A stretch of DNA of 64,000 nucleotides from Thermoplasmatales archaeon E-plasma (lineage in GTDB: Archaea; Thermoplasmatota; Thermoplasmata; Thermoplasmatales; Thermoplasmataceae): contig KI542674.1 in the NCBI GenBank assembly GCA_000496135.1, positions 186,001 through 250,000 of the forward strand, written 5' to 3'. Shown here in pieces: positions 48,390-55,334 of this stretch (the stretch's first letter is position 1; each line of letters begins with the position of its first letter). Below the pieces are notes generated by a model that was not told the origin of the DNA, did not search any database, and saw nothing but the letters and a program-made list of their open reading frames with translations. Position numbers and translations under genes: made by a program.

Positions 48390-49158
48390 TGAGCTGAAAT
48401 ATGACAGGAGCGTAAAAGCTTATACAGTTTTAAGCACAAGACCTGCTGAAAAATTTATACCAGATATTGGAAAGTATCATTTTAATCTTATAAACATTCC
48501 ATTGACGAAATTAATAAGAAGAAATATGGATGCATCCCAGATAGACAAAATAAAGAAATTTGATCCTGATGTCATAATTCTAACCAGCAGCTACGGATCG
48601 GAAATTTTTCTCCATGATCTCTGGGACAATATAAACCAAAGAGATAGAATGTTTATCGCCATTGGTGCTTCCACCGCTGAACCCCTCATAAAAGTAGGAA
48701 TTAAAACCTGTATTCCTGAGAATAAAAGCACTGAGGGTATAATTGAATTCCTGAAGAAAAAAATTCCACGAGAATTGAAGATAATGATTTTGAGAAGCAA
48801 TAAGGGTAACCACGCTCTTAACGAGTTTCTAAAAACAGATAATAGGGAATTCACCGAGTTTGTCCTCTATGACATATTGGAGAATATGGAAAACAGGGAA
48901 AAATTACTGAAGTGCTTGAAGACACTCGAGGTGAAGGCCATATTACTTACCTCTTCTATGGAAGCGAGCATATTCTTTAAGATACTAAGAGAGGATAATT
49001 TTAAAATTCAAAATCAAACTCTAATTTATGCCATAGGAGAACCGACAAAAAAGACCATAATAAATTCAGGATATACGGGAAATATTCTAACAGGGAACTC
49101 CAGTTTTAAAAAGATTCTTGATGATATGAACCGGAATAATAGCGGGGAATGGATTTGA
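48379..49158 (+). CDS. hemD: Uroporphyrinogen-III synthase
   Basis: A two-domain protein of about 259 aa with weak overall conservation, as usual for HemD. It shows VLSTRPAEKFIPDIG at the start, DVIILTSSYGSEIFLHD, AIGASTAEPLIKVGI and, in the second domain, ILLTSSMEASIFFKIL and IYAIGEPTKKTIINSGY. ATG 48379, within the hemC end, is the best start. The final six codons overlap the 3' end of the initiator tRNA on the other strand. Confidence 0.9.
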   Translation: MRDNELKYDRSVKAYTVLSTRPAEKFIPDIGKYHFNLINIPLTKLIRRNMDASQIDKIKKFDPDVIILTSSYGSEIFLHDLWDNINQRDRMFIAIGASTAEPLIKVGIKTCIPENKSTEGIIEFLKKKIPRELKIMILRSNKGNHALNEFLKTDNREFTEFVLYDILENMENREKLLKCLKTLEVKAILLTSSMEASIFFKILREDNFKIQNQTLIYAIGEPTKKTIINSGYTGNILTGNSSFKKILDDMNRNNSGEWI

Positions 49159-49214
49159 ACCATCGATCTACGGGTTATGAGCCCGTCGGGATTTCCTAAC
49201 TACCCCACCCCGCT
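49140..49214 (-). tRNA. Initiator tRNA-Met (CAT)
   Basis: A 75-base tRNA on the minus strand. The acceptor stem AGCGGGG/CCCCGCT has the A1-U72 pair, and the anticodon stem has three G-C pairs next to the loop (GGG-CTCATAA-CCC). Both are marks of archaeal initiator tRNA. The T arm contains GGTTCAAATCC. The discriminator is A, CCA is not encoded, and no intron is seen. It overlaps the hemD stop region by 19 bases. Confidence 0.95.
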
Positions 49215-49350
49215 TCAACAACGAAATGCTTGTTTATCATATAAGCTTAAGGTTTTACAACGAATTTATGAAAAAAATTAAATTGACTATGAGAGGTATC
49301 TTATCACATTATGGAAAGATTTTTAGTCGTGTGGTTGGTAAGATCTTCGA

Positions 49351-49935
49351 TCACCTGAACGCTTCTTCCAGTTTTTCCATCTTCATTTTCTTAACGTTTC
49401 CTTCAAGGAAATTATAAACTGTTCTCTGCTTCCTGCCCTCTATAATCATTTTTATAGCTTCAAGCGAATATTTTATGGATATATAATCACCGATGACCGA
49501 AACAGTGTCACCATATATTGAAACACTTGTTCCCGTTAAATCTTCAATAACCTTTCTCGTCTTTCCTTCCCTGCCAATTATTCTTCCCTTGATTTCTCCT
49601 ATTCTTCTTGACCCCTTTCTAGCGTATTCTCTCAGAGTCATAACAATCAATTGATAATTCTCGTCGAACAGAAACATAGCCTTTTCCGGGTTAAATCCTC
49701 TTCCAATAGCCTTCACTACTTCAGCACTGATATTCGCCTTAAGTGGGTCTCCACGTTGAATTATACGTACATCTCCTTCTCTTGAATCTATGAGAAGACT
49801 TATTTCACCATTCTCTTCTATCTGTTTTCTAATTTCCCCATCCTTTCCAATGAGCACCCCAACTCTTTCCCTCGGAATTTTGAGATCGATCTCATTCTGG
49901 TTCGTTTCAGAATTATCCATTTTTTTCATTATCAT
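49351..49935 (-). CDS. KH-domain protein, archaeal Dim2/Pno1 type
   Basis: A 194-residue protein with two KH-like domains: IPRERVGVLIGKDGEIRKQI (GxxG loop GKDG) and IKGRIIGREGKTRKVIEDL (loop GREG). Dim2/Pno1 helps 40S maturation in eukaryotes, and the archaeal protein binds aIF2alpha and 16S rRNA ends. It is last in the widely conserved set aIF1A-Rio-Dim2. In-frame starts at 49935 or 49926 differ by only three residues. Confidence 0.92.
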   Translation of the reverse strand: MIMKKMDNSETNQNEIDLKIPRERVGVLIGKDGEIRKQIEENGEISLLIDSREGDVRIIQRGDPLKANISAEVVKAIGRGFNPEKAMFLFDENYQLIVMTLREYARKGSRRIGEIKGRIIGREGKTRKVIEDLTGTSVSIYGDTVSVIGDYISIKYSLEAIKMIIEGRKQRTVYNFLEGNVKKMKMEKLEEAFR

Positions 49936-49946
49936 TATTTTCCTTA

Positions 49947-50705
49947 TTATTGTTTTCTGAGTAACTTGTGCGGATCCTCAGGCCAGCTATGGTAAAAAGT
50001 CGGAAGAGCGAGTTCGTTTTGTAAAATGCCTGCCTTTTTTGCAAAAACTATCATATTATTTATATCTCTATTTAGAAACTCTCGAGCCATTGGATGAGTA
50101 ATAGGGACACTTTGCCCTACATCTATTATATATGCATTTTTCCTGTAGCACAATATGTTGTATTCGCTGAGGTCTGCATGGATTAATAATGACTTTTCAA
50201 CCATATTCTTATATTGATTCATGGCAGAATGAATGTATACTGCTATATCATCACCATTATAGTTCCTCAGTTGAGGTGCAGGTTTTAACGATGTTCCCAG
50301 ATATTGCATTAACAGAACATTTTTATGAACGCCTATGGGAACAGGGCATTTTACACCACTTTCTTCCATATTTCTTAGATTAATAAATTCCTTTCTCGCC
50401 CATACATACACGATAGAACTTCTGGAAAGCTTTTCCTTTTCGAAACGGTAATCGCCTTCGATATATTCTCTTACTGAATTGAAGCCCAGAGTGGACATTT
50501 TATAGATTTTTATTGCTATGTTCTTTTTCCTCACGATCGCCTTAAAAACTACGGACTCTTTTCCTGTGGAAACCGGATAGTCAATCAAATCAACCTTAAA
50601 TCTCTTCATGACCTCATATATGGCATCAAGTGTTCTGGCATCAAAAACCTTATCCATGGTTTTACGGCCTGGATCATCACCCCTTCTGAACTCACCAGCC
50701 CTCAA
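49947..50705 (-). CDS. rio1: RIO1-family atypical serine kinase
   Basis: A 252-residue kinase with the ATP-site STGKESVVFKAIV, the Lys in NIAIKIYKM, catalytic HADLSEYNILCY and metal-binding IIDVGQSVPITHP. RIO kinases act on late small-subunit maturation. It uses TTG 50705. aIF1A lies 38 bases upstream and the KH gene 11 bases downstream, the usual order. RIO1 rather than RIO2 is inferred because no winged helix precedes the kinase domain. Confidence 0.93.
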   Translation of the reverse strand: MRAGEFRRGDDPGRKTMDKVFDARTLDAIYEVMKRFKVDLIDYPVSTGKESVVFKAIVRKKNIAIKIYKMSTLGFNSVREYIEGDYRFEKEKLSRSSIVYVWARKEFINLRNMEESGVKCPVPIGVHKNVLLMQYLGTSLKPAPQLRNYNGDDIAVYIHSAMNQYKNMVEKSLLIHADLSEYNILCYRKNAYIIDVGQSVPITHPMAREFLNRDINNMIVFAKKAGILQNELALPTFYHSWPEDPHKLLRKQ

Positions 50706-50743
50706 GCAGTTGTTTCAGGGCACTTTTATCATTATCCATAAAA

Positions 50744-51094
50744 TTACTTGAAAATATCTATCACATCTGGTAGTAGCCTGTTCCTGCTTAAATATCCAGC
50801 CTGAGTTTGCGTATATCTGTAGACAACATCTGCCTTTTCTGACTGGAATTGCCATGGCTTTATGATTACAAGATCTCTCTCTTTGATCCACATTCTTTTT
50901 TTCATTTTACCTGGTATTCTTGATATGCGGGTAAAACCATCCTCACACATAACTGTTAGATGAGATGCACCAGATAGTTTTTCAACTACCCCATACATTT
51001 CTCCTTTTCTCTTGTTTGGTAATATAACTCTTACTGTCTGATCTTCTCCTTCTACTGAAGAATTCGTATATTTTTCATTTGCTTTATCAACCAT
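50744..51094 (-). CDS. eif1a: Translation initiation factor aIF1A
   Basis: An OB-fold factor of 116 aa that binds the ribosomal A site at initiation. The core runs VRVILPNKRKGEMYGVVEKL, GASHLTVMCEDGFTRISRIPG and KMKKRMWIKERDLVIIKPW. The end (QTQAGYLSRNRLLPDVIDI) is typical of archaeal proteins. It leads the aIF1A-Rio-Dim2 operon. Confidence 0.95.
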   Translation of the reverse strand: MVDKANEKYTNSSVEGEDQTVRVILPNKRKGEMYGVVEKLSGASHLTVMCEDGFTRISRIPGKMKKRMWIKERDLVIIKPWQFQSEKADVVYRYTQTQAGYLSRNRLLPDVIDIFK

Positions 51095-51143
51095 TCTTTG
51101 TCTCCTGAATTTAAAGATATGCCATGTTAATATTTAAGAGCTA

Positions 51144-51278
51144 TTAGATTAAGAGGGTGCACATTATCTGTGGATGCAAGCTAATTACATTCTCCACGTA
51201 ATAAAGCAGGTCGCTTCCTTTTCCTGTGATCAGAGGAACCGTTGGCAATTCCCCAATCTCAATGAAATTAAAATTCAC
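51144..51278 (-). CDS. Doubtful small frame, 44 aa
   Basis: In the 223-base gap between aIF1A and the DtxR gene, a minus frame from GTG 51278 reads MNFNFIEIGELPTVPLITGK and GSDLLYYVENVISLHPQ, then ends. The composition is protein-like, with strand and helix patterns, yet I know no match and see no Shine-Dalgarno element; a weak A/T tract lies about 25 bases upstream. It could be a small gene or a remnant. Upstream the frame is open only 10 codons further. Confidence 0.35.
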   Translation of the reverse strand: MNFNFIEIGELPTVPLITGKGSDLLYYVENVISLHPQIMCTLLI

Positions 51279-51317
51279 TAATGTTTTCTTCTTTCTTGAA
51301 TAGGTTTATTTCCAGTC

Positions 51318-51962
51318 TTAAACCTCTAAAAATCTTACTGCACTAAAAAAATTATCCGGAACAATTAGGATTCCTTCTCCTGAGGCACTCTTGACCCTTT
51401 TATCATCCACGATCATTAATTTAGAACCTGGGTATAGCTGGTTTTCTTCCATATATTTCAGTATTTCCGGACTTTCAAATACAACCCTTGACACTATCAT
51501 TTCTCTGGGGGAATTAAATTTACTAATTTTTATGTCCTTTGTTTCAGTTACATTTCCGTCTTTATCTGGTACCGCATTACCATGTGGACACTTTTTGCAG
51601 CCATAATTCAGGCAAACTTTCTCAATAATCTCCTCGGTCATTCCATGTTCGATTCCCATAGCTTGATCATCGAGATCGGACCATTTCATTCCAAGACCTT
51701 TCCACAAGAGGATTTCTGCAACCCGGTGTTTTCTTAGAAACTTTAATGCCTCCTTCATACCTTTTTTCGTGAGTGCATACTTTCCCTTCTCTTTTCTTAA
51801 TACCAGTCCCCGATCCATTAGTATCTTAATCTCATCCAGGACTGTTTGCCTTACGGTACCCAAAATCAATGCTATATCTTTTAAGGCAGCATAACCTTGC
51901 AAGTCCATATATTCGTGTATGCATTTGAGGTAATCTTCTGCATTCACGGAAGAGCCTTTCAC
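51318..51962 (-). CDS. DtxR/IdeR-family metal-dependent regulator
   Basis: A 214-residue repressor. The N-terminal winged helix runs AEDYLKCIHEYMDLQGYAAL to YALTKKGMKEAL, the metal and dimer domain has HRVAEILLWKGLGMKW and GIEHGMTEEIIEKVC with CGCKKC-like CPHGNAVP, and a FeoA/SH3-like end (YPGSKLMIVDDKRV) completes it. A related IdeR of Thermoplasma acidophilum responds to iron. GTG starts at 51962 and 51947 are both possible. No iron-uptake gene lies nearby, so the targets are elsewhere. Confidence 0.88.
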   Translation of the reverse strand: MKGSSVNAEDYLKCIHEYMDLQGYAALKDIALILGTVRQTVLDEIKILMDRGLVLRKEKGKYALTKKGMKEALKFLRKHRVAEILLWKGLGMKWSDLDDQAMGIEHGMTEEIIEKVCLNYGCKKCPHGNAVPDKDGNVTETKDIKISKFNSPREMIVSRVVFESPEILKYMEENQLYPGSKLMIVDDKRVKSASGEGILIVPDNFFSAVRFLEV

Positions 51963-52054
51963 TAAACTTTATAACTGGTTTCTCTAATAAGGATTTCCAT
52001 ATTGGTGGAAGAAATTCAGTATATATCGTCAGGAAGGTTTTAAATTTGCACTGC

Positions 52055-52636
52055 CTATTTGACTCCTGTCTTGCTTTTGGCATTGAACCTTGTATAGTAA
52101 TATAAAACAAAGAGTATTGCTATCAGAGATACAACTATTGAAGCCACTATAATCACATCACTCCCATTATTGTCAGTTGTGACATTTACATTTATGTAGT
52201 CATTTCCCTTAACGTCCACATATCCCTTTGATATATTTTTGCCTCCGCCGGCACCGTTTTGCTGGTTTTGTATGGAATATGATTTGCCAGACTGTGAATT
52301 TATGGTATAACCATTTGGAACATAAATCGTAACAGAGTAGTTACCCGAAGCAACATAAAATATAATTTGATTTGATGTAGCATGTTGTAAAACACTTCCT
52401 TGAGAATTTGAGAGGACAACTGACCAGTTTGAATCACCTGATAAGCCTGATTCGTTAAAAAATACATAGTATGATGAAGTTGAAAAATCAGCAGGATGAT
52501 TTTCATTGAAGTTGTTGAATTGCGAAAATAGATTCATACCGTGGTAATTATAATGAGTTAAATCTCCGTTTTCTGAAACGGATATGAATGAATATAATAG
52601 TATAAACCCAATAATTATAACGATTATTTTTTTCAT
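52055..52636 (-). CDS. Surface protein with N- and C-terminal membrane segments
   Basis: A 193-residue protein with a signal-like helix (IIVIIIGFILLYSFISVS), an outward domain and a final membrane helix (VIIVASIVVSLIAILFVLYYY) with a basic tail. The domain has YYVFFNESGLSGDSNWSVVL followed by YVASGNYSVTIYVPNGYTI, the repeat seen many times in large secreted Thermoplasmatales proteins such as thermopsin-like ones, here as one copy. Its function is unknown; I infer cell-surface anchoring. It stands apart from both neighbours. Confidence 0.7.
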   Translation of the reverse strand: MKKIIVIIIGFILLYSFISVSENGDLTHYNYHGMNLFSQFNNFNENHPADFSTSSYYVFFNESGLSGDSNWSVVLSNSQGSVLQHATSNQIIFYVASGNYSVTIYVPNGYTINSQSGKSYSIQNQQNGAGGGKNISKGYVDVKGNDYINVNVTTDNNGSDVIIVASIVVSLIAILFVLYYYTRFNAKSKTGVK

Positions 52637-52750
52637 CTAACCTCTATTTAAGAAAAATAAATAATCTTTGGCAAATATGCCAATGATTTACTGCTTAAAG
52701 CTGTTTTCATTTCTTTTCATTTTTTACTAATTTATATCCTGTTTATTGAA

Positions 52751-52814
52751 CGCCTACTTTGGGGTTTCCTGCAGATCGTAGTCGGTAACAGACCGGGTCT
52801 GACTCATGAAGGCG
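52751..52814 (+). ncRNA. Candidate structured RNA or regulator site
   Basis: CGCCT at 52751 can pair with AGGCG at 52810 and enclose about 54 bases. Inside, TCGGT-AACAG-ACCGG can form a hairpin around 52782-52796, in competition with the dyad CAGACC-G-GGTCTG at 52789-52801. A TATA-like AATTTATATCC about 20 bases upstream would start a transcript near here. Alternatively the 13-base dyad is a protein operator upstream of the KDG aldolase gene. The evidence is base pairing and composition by eye only. Confidence 0.3.
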
Positions 52815-52900
52815 CAAAGATTTGTTTCCGGTATTCTGATTGAATTAAAGGCTCTTTCAGTTGATTTATTTTAAGATATCTCTCAAGTAGGAGGATAAAT

Positions 52901-52960
52901 ATGGATTTTTATTATAATAATGGGTACTTAATGTTTCTTCGCCTTTATCGCCTCGAATAA
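52901..52960 (+). CDS. Possible 19-residue leader peptide
   Basis: A short frame, MDFYYNNGYLMFLRLYRLE, preceded by AGGAGGATAAAT, the strongest Shine-Dalgarno match in this gap and rare in a mostly leaderless genome. It ends 60 bases before KDG aldolase. It is rich in Tyr, Leu and Arg. It may be a leader peptide or chance. Confidence 0.3.
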   Translation: MDFYYNNGYLMFLRLYRLE

Positions 52961-53020
52961 AATAGTCTTTTAGTTCAGAAAGGATAAAAATCAAGATAAG
53001 GGATGAATGCATGATCAACA

Positions 53021-53914
53021 ATGGATAAATTCAAGTTGATCTGTCCTCTAATAACCCCACTTGATGCTTCTTACTCGCCAAGCAGAGAATATTACAGACT
53101 CCTTATGTCGGATCTTACTGAAATGGGTGTTAACTCCATATTTCCTTTAGGAAGCACGGGCCTTTTTTCACTTCTGACTATGGATAAGAAGAAGGCCTTT
53201 TTAAATATCGTTTCAGAGGAGTCCCAGAAGAAGGAGATATTCATAGGTATAGGCAGCCAGAACACTGAAGAGGCAGTTGAACTGGCAAAATATGCTTTTG
53301 ATCTTGGATTCACAAACATGGTTCTTCAGCCAACCTATTACATAAAACCAGAACAACCATGGATTATCAAGCATTTTAGTGAGGTTATATCCAAGGTTGA
53401 GGCAAATTTCATCATTTATAATATACCACAACTTGCAGGCGTTTCAATAGAAACCCAGACCATCGAGTCGATCACTGATGCTGCAGGGGGCAAAATAAAA
53501 GGAATTAAGGAGAGCTCAGGCAATATTAGATATTTTAATGATATAATATACAACTTCGGCTCCAAACTGCCTGTTTATCAGGGGCAGGATGATTTACTCC
53601 TCCAGTCTCTTGTTGCAGGGTGTAGTGGCGGAGTTTGTGGATCAACAAACGTTTCGTCCGCAGCTAAAAAGGTAATAAACCTGTTTACGGAGAATGACTT
53701 CAAGGGCGCTGAAGAAGCTCAGAAAAACCTGGATTTTGTATTTAGAATTTTAAGTTCATATCCTTTCCCATCCGCGTATTATTATCTGTTCTACAGAAAG
53801 CATAAAGTTGGAGGAAAAATACCTCTTCCCATAACTGCTATGGAACACATACCGGAGTCATTTGTTACAAACTCTCTGGATTCCATGATGAGACTTGAAA
53901 ACAATCCATCGTGA
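53021..53914 (+). CDS. kdgA: 2-keto-3-deoxygluconate aldolase (DHDPS superfamily)
   Basis: A class I aldolase of 297 aa that splits KDG to pyruvate and glyceraldehyde. The features are FPLGSTGLFSLLTMDKKKAF, the catalytic Tyr in NFIIYNIPQ, the Schiff-base Lys in IKGIKESSGNIRYF and YQGQDDLLLQSLVAGCSGGV. The PFPSAYYYLFYRKH end closely recalls the Picrophilus KDG aldolase, which serves the non-phosphorylative Entner-Doudoroff route. DHDPS is less likely on these segments. No pathway partner is adjacent. Confidence 0.85.
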   Translation: MDKFKLICPLITPLDASYSPSREYYRLLMSDLTEMGVNSIFPLGSTGLFSLLTMDKKKAFLNIVSEESQKKEIFIGIGSQNTEEAVELAKYAFDLGFTNMVLQPTYYIKPEQPWIIKHFSEVISKVEANFIIYNIPQLAGVSIETQTIESITDAAGGKIKGIKESSGNIRYFNDIIYNFGSKLPVYQGQDDLLLQSLVAGCSGGVCGSTNVSSAAKKVINLFTENDFKGAEEAQKNLDFVFRILSSYPFPSAYYYLFYRKHKVGGKIPLPITAMEHIPESFVTNSLDSMMRLENNPS

Positions 53915-53950
53915 GTTTAGGAAAGGCACAATTTTCCAGATTTTTCAGAT

Positions 53951-53967
53951 AAAAAAAACTATATATA
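53951..53967 (+). promoter_or_regulatory. BRE/TATA promoter of the L7Ae operon
   Basis: An A-run followed by CTATATATA lies about 30 bases before a likely transcript start near 53988. The mRNA would have a leader of about 25 bases containing the GGAGG at 54001-54005. It is the clearest promoter in the window. Confidence 0.6.
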
Positions 53968-54013
53968 GCGTCTTAGGCTCAGGTGATACTAAAAAGTGAA
54001 GGAGGAAAATAAA

Positions 54014-54382
54014 ATGGAAAAACAGTCATTTGTTAAATTCGAAACTCCCGAGACGCTGGAAAAAAAGATACTTGATCTGGTAGAGAATAGTTACAGGAGT
54101 GGAAAAATAAAGAAGGGTACAAACGAAGTTATTAAGTCTATTGAGCGAGGAGAAAGCAAGATAGTTATAATTGCAGAGGATGTTACACCTCCGGAAGTAG
54201 TATATTACCTGCCTATGCTCTGCGAAGAGAGAAAAGTAGCATATGCTTATGCAAAAAGTAAATCCGAATTAGGTACAAGAGTCGGAATTTCAGCTGCTGC
54301 TTCCATATCTATTACTGATTATGGAAAAAACGAAGAGCTTTACAAGCAGATTACTTCAGAACTTGTTTCTTTGAAGAAATAA
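54014..54382 (+). CDS. rpl7ae: Ribosomal protein L7Ae
   Basis: A kink-turn RNA-binding protein (122 aa) of the ribosome, of C/D and H/ACA RNPs and of RNase P. The segments KIKKGTNEVIKSIERGESK, VIIAEDVTPPEVVYYLPMLC and YAKSKSELGTRVGIS are diagnostic. The start ATG 54014 (MEKQSFVKFE) has GGAGG eight bases upstream; a GTG at 53996 is also in frame but would swallow that element. It opens L7Ae-S28e-L24e-ndk-aIF5B. Confidence 0.95.
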   Translation: MEKQSFVKFETPETLEKKILDLVENSYRSGKIKKGTNEVIKSIERGESKIVIIAEDVTPPEVVYYLPMLCEERKVAYAYAKSKSELGTRVGISAAASISITDYGKNEELYKQITSELVSLKK

Positions 54383-54392
54383 GGTGAATTAA

Positions 54393-54602
54393 GTGGCAGA
54401 TGAAGCTACTCAGGCGGAAGTTGTTGAATTAATGGGAAGAACCGGGATGACCGGGGAAGCAACAACTGTGAAGGTTAGGGTTCTATCGGGTAGAGATCAG
54501 GGAAGAATAATAGCAAGAAATGTTCTTGGACCTGTTAAGGTCGGAGATATATTAATGCTAAGAGAAACAGCCAGAGAGGCTAAAAAACTTTCAATACGGT
54601 GA
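54393..54602 (+). CDS. rps28e: Ribosomal protein S28e
   Basis: A 69-residue OB-fold protein of the small subunit: [20 protein letters not shown] and the end [22 protein letters not shown] 54393 with GGTGA six bases before it is the start. The gene lies 10 bases after L7Ae, in the conserved order. Confidence 0.95.
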   Translation: MADEATQAEVVELMGRTGMTGEATTVKVRVLSGRDQGRIIARNVLGPVKVGDILMLRETAREAKKLSIR

Positions 54603-54607
54603 TAATA

Positions 54608-54883
54608 TTGGCAATAAAAACTTGTGGATTTTGTGGTTCCAATATTGAACCAGGAACCGGTACTATTTATGTAAGAAGAAGCGGGAACATAGTTGATTTC
54701 TGCAGCAGGAAATGCAGAGTAAATATGATCAACCTGAAGAGAGTTCCAAGAAGAACAAAGTGGACAAAGGAATATCACACTATCAAGGCGATGAGAAAGG
54801 ATTCCATAAAGCCTCCTGTTGAAGAGGCTCCTACAGAATCTGCACCAGAACCCATACAGGATACCCCGGTAAACAGTGAGTGA
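54608..54883 (+). CDS. rpl24e: Ribosomal protein L24e
   Basis: A zinc-ribbon protein of the large subunit, about 91 aa. [20 protein letters not shown] and [15 protein letters not shown] carry the four cysteines; [13 protein letters not shown] matches the family. A Glu/Pro-rich tail of about 20 residues is longer than in most archaea. I use TTG 54608, which has GGTGATA just before it. GTG 54599 is in frame but covers that element. Confidence 0.92.
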   Translation: MAIKTCGFCGSNIEPGTGTIYVRRSGNIVDFCSRKCRVNMINLKRVPRRTKWTKEYHTIKAMRKDSIKPPVEEAPTESAPEPIQDTPVNSE

Positions 54884-55331
54884 AATGCAGGAAAGGACAC
54901 TTGTACTCATTAAACCCGATGGAATGAAAAGACGACTGGTTGGAGAGATTATAAGAAGATTTGAAATTAAGGGACTCAAGATCATTGGTCTTAAGATGCT
55001 CCAGCTATCCAGGGATGAAGCTGAGAGACATTATTCAGTCCACAAAGGGAAACCATTTTTTGCGGATCTTGTGAATTATATTACTTCCAGCCCTATCGTT
55101 GCAATTATATTTGAAGGAAACAATGCCATATCCGTTGTAAGATCTATATGTGGTACAACCGATGGAAGTAAAGCTACCCCTGGAACCATAAGAGGAGATT
55201 ATTCCATAAGCATTGAAAAAAACATCATACATGCATCAGATTCACCAGAGGCTTTCCAGCATGAGTTTTCTATATTCTTCAAAAACAACGAAATGTTACC
55301 TTTCCAATACGGTGATGAGGTTCTATTTTGA
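54876..55331 (+). CDS. ndk: Nucleoside diphosphate kinase
   Basis: Transfers the terminal phosphate between nucleotides. [20 protein letters not shown], the [18 protein letters not shown] segment, [20 protein letters not shown] and the phosphorylated His at ~119 (NIIHASDS) are complete. The protein is 151 aa, or 148 from ATG 54885. It overlaps L24e by eight bases and ends three bases before aIF5B. Confidence 0.96.
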   Translation: MSEMQERTLVLIKPDGMKRRLVGEIIRRFEIKGLKIIGLKMLQLSRDEAERHYSVHKGKPFFADLVNYITSSPIVAIIFEGNNAISVVRSICGTTDGSKATPGTIRGDYSISIEKNIIHASDSPEAFQHEFSIFFKNNEMLPFQYGDEVLF

Positions 55332-55334
55332 GAG

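Larger units (their letters stand above)
52637..53020. other. 384-base intergenic region with a GC-richer core
   Basis: The gap between two unrelated genes has an A/T-rich part with a TATA-like AATTTATATCC near 52728-52738, then a core (52750-52850) clearly richer in G/C than the surroundings, and then A/T-rich sequence again. The core holds the dyad CAGACCGGGTCTG (52789-52801) and the matching segments CGCCT (52751-52755) and AGGCG (52810-52814). A short frame with a strong ribosome-binding site lies at 52901. I recognise no known RNA family. Confidence 0.45.

Noticed and set aside
49226-49417. Plus-strand frame of 63 codons after the initiator tRNA
   Set aside because: It overlaps the end of the KH-protein gene in antisense and has a low-complexity hydrophobic end; the genuine gene there is on the minus strand.
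52780-52850. C/D box guide RNA
   Set aside because: Two CTGA boxes are present, but there is no proper C box (RTGATGA) at the required spacing on either strand.
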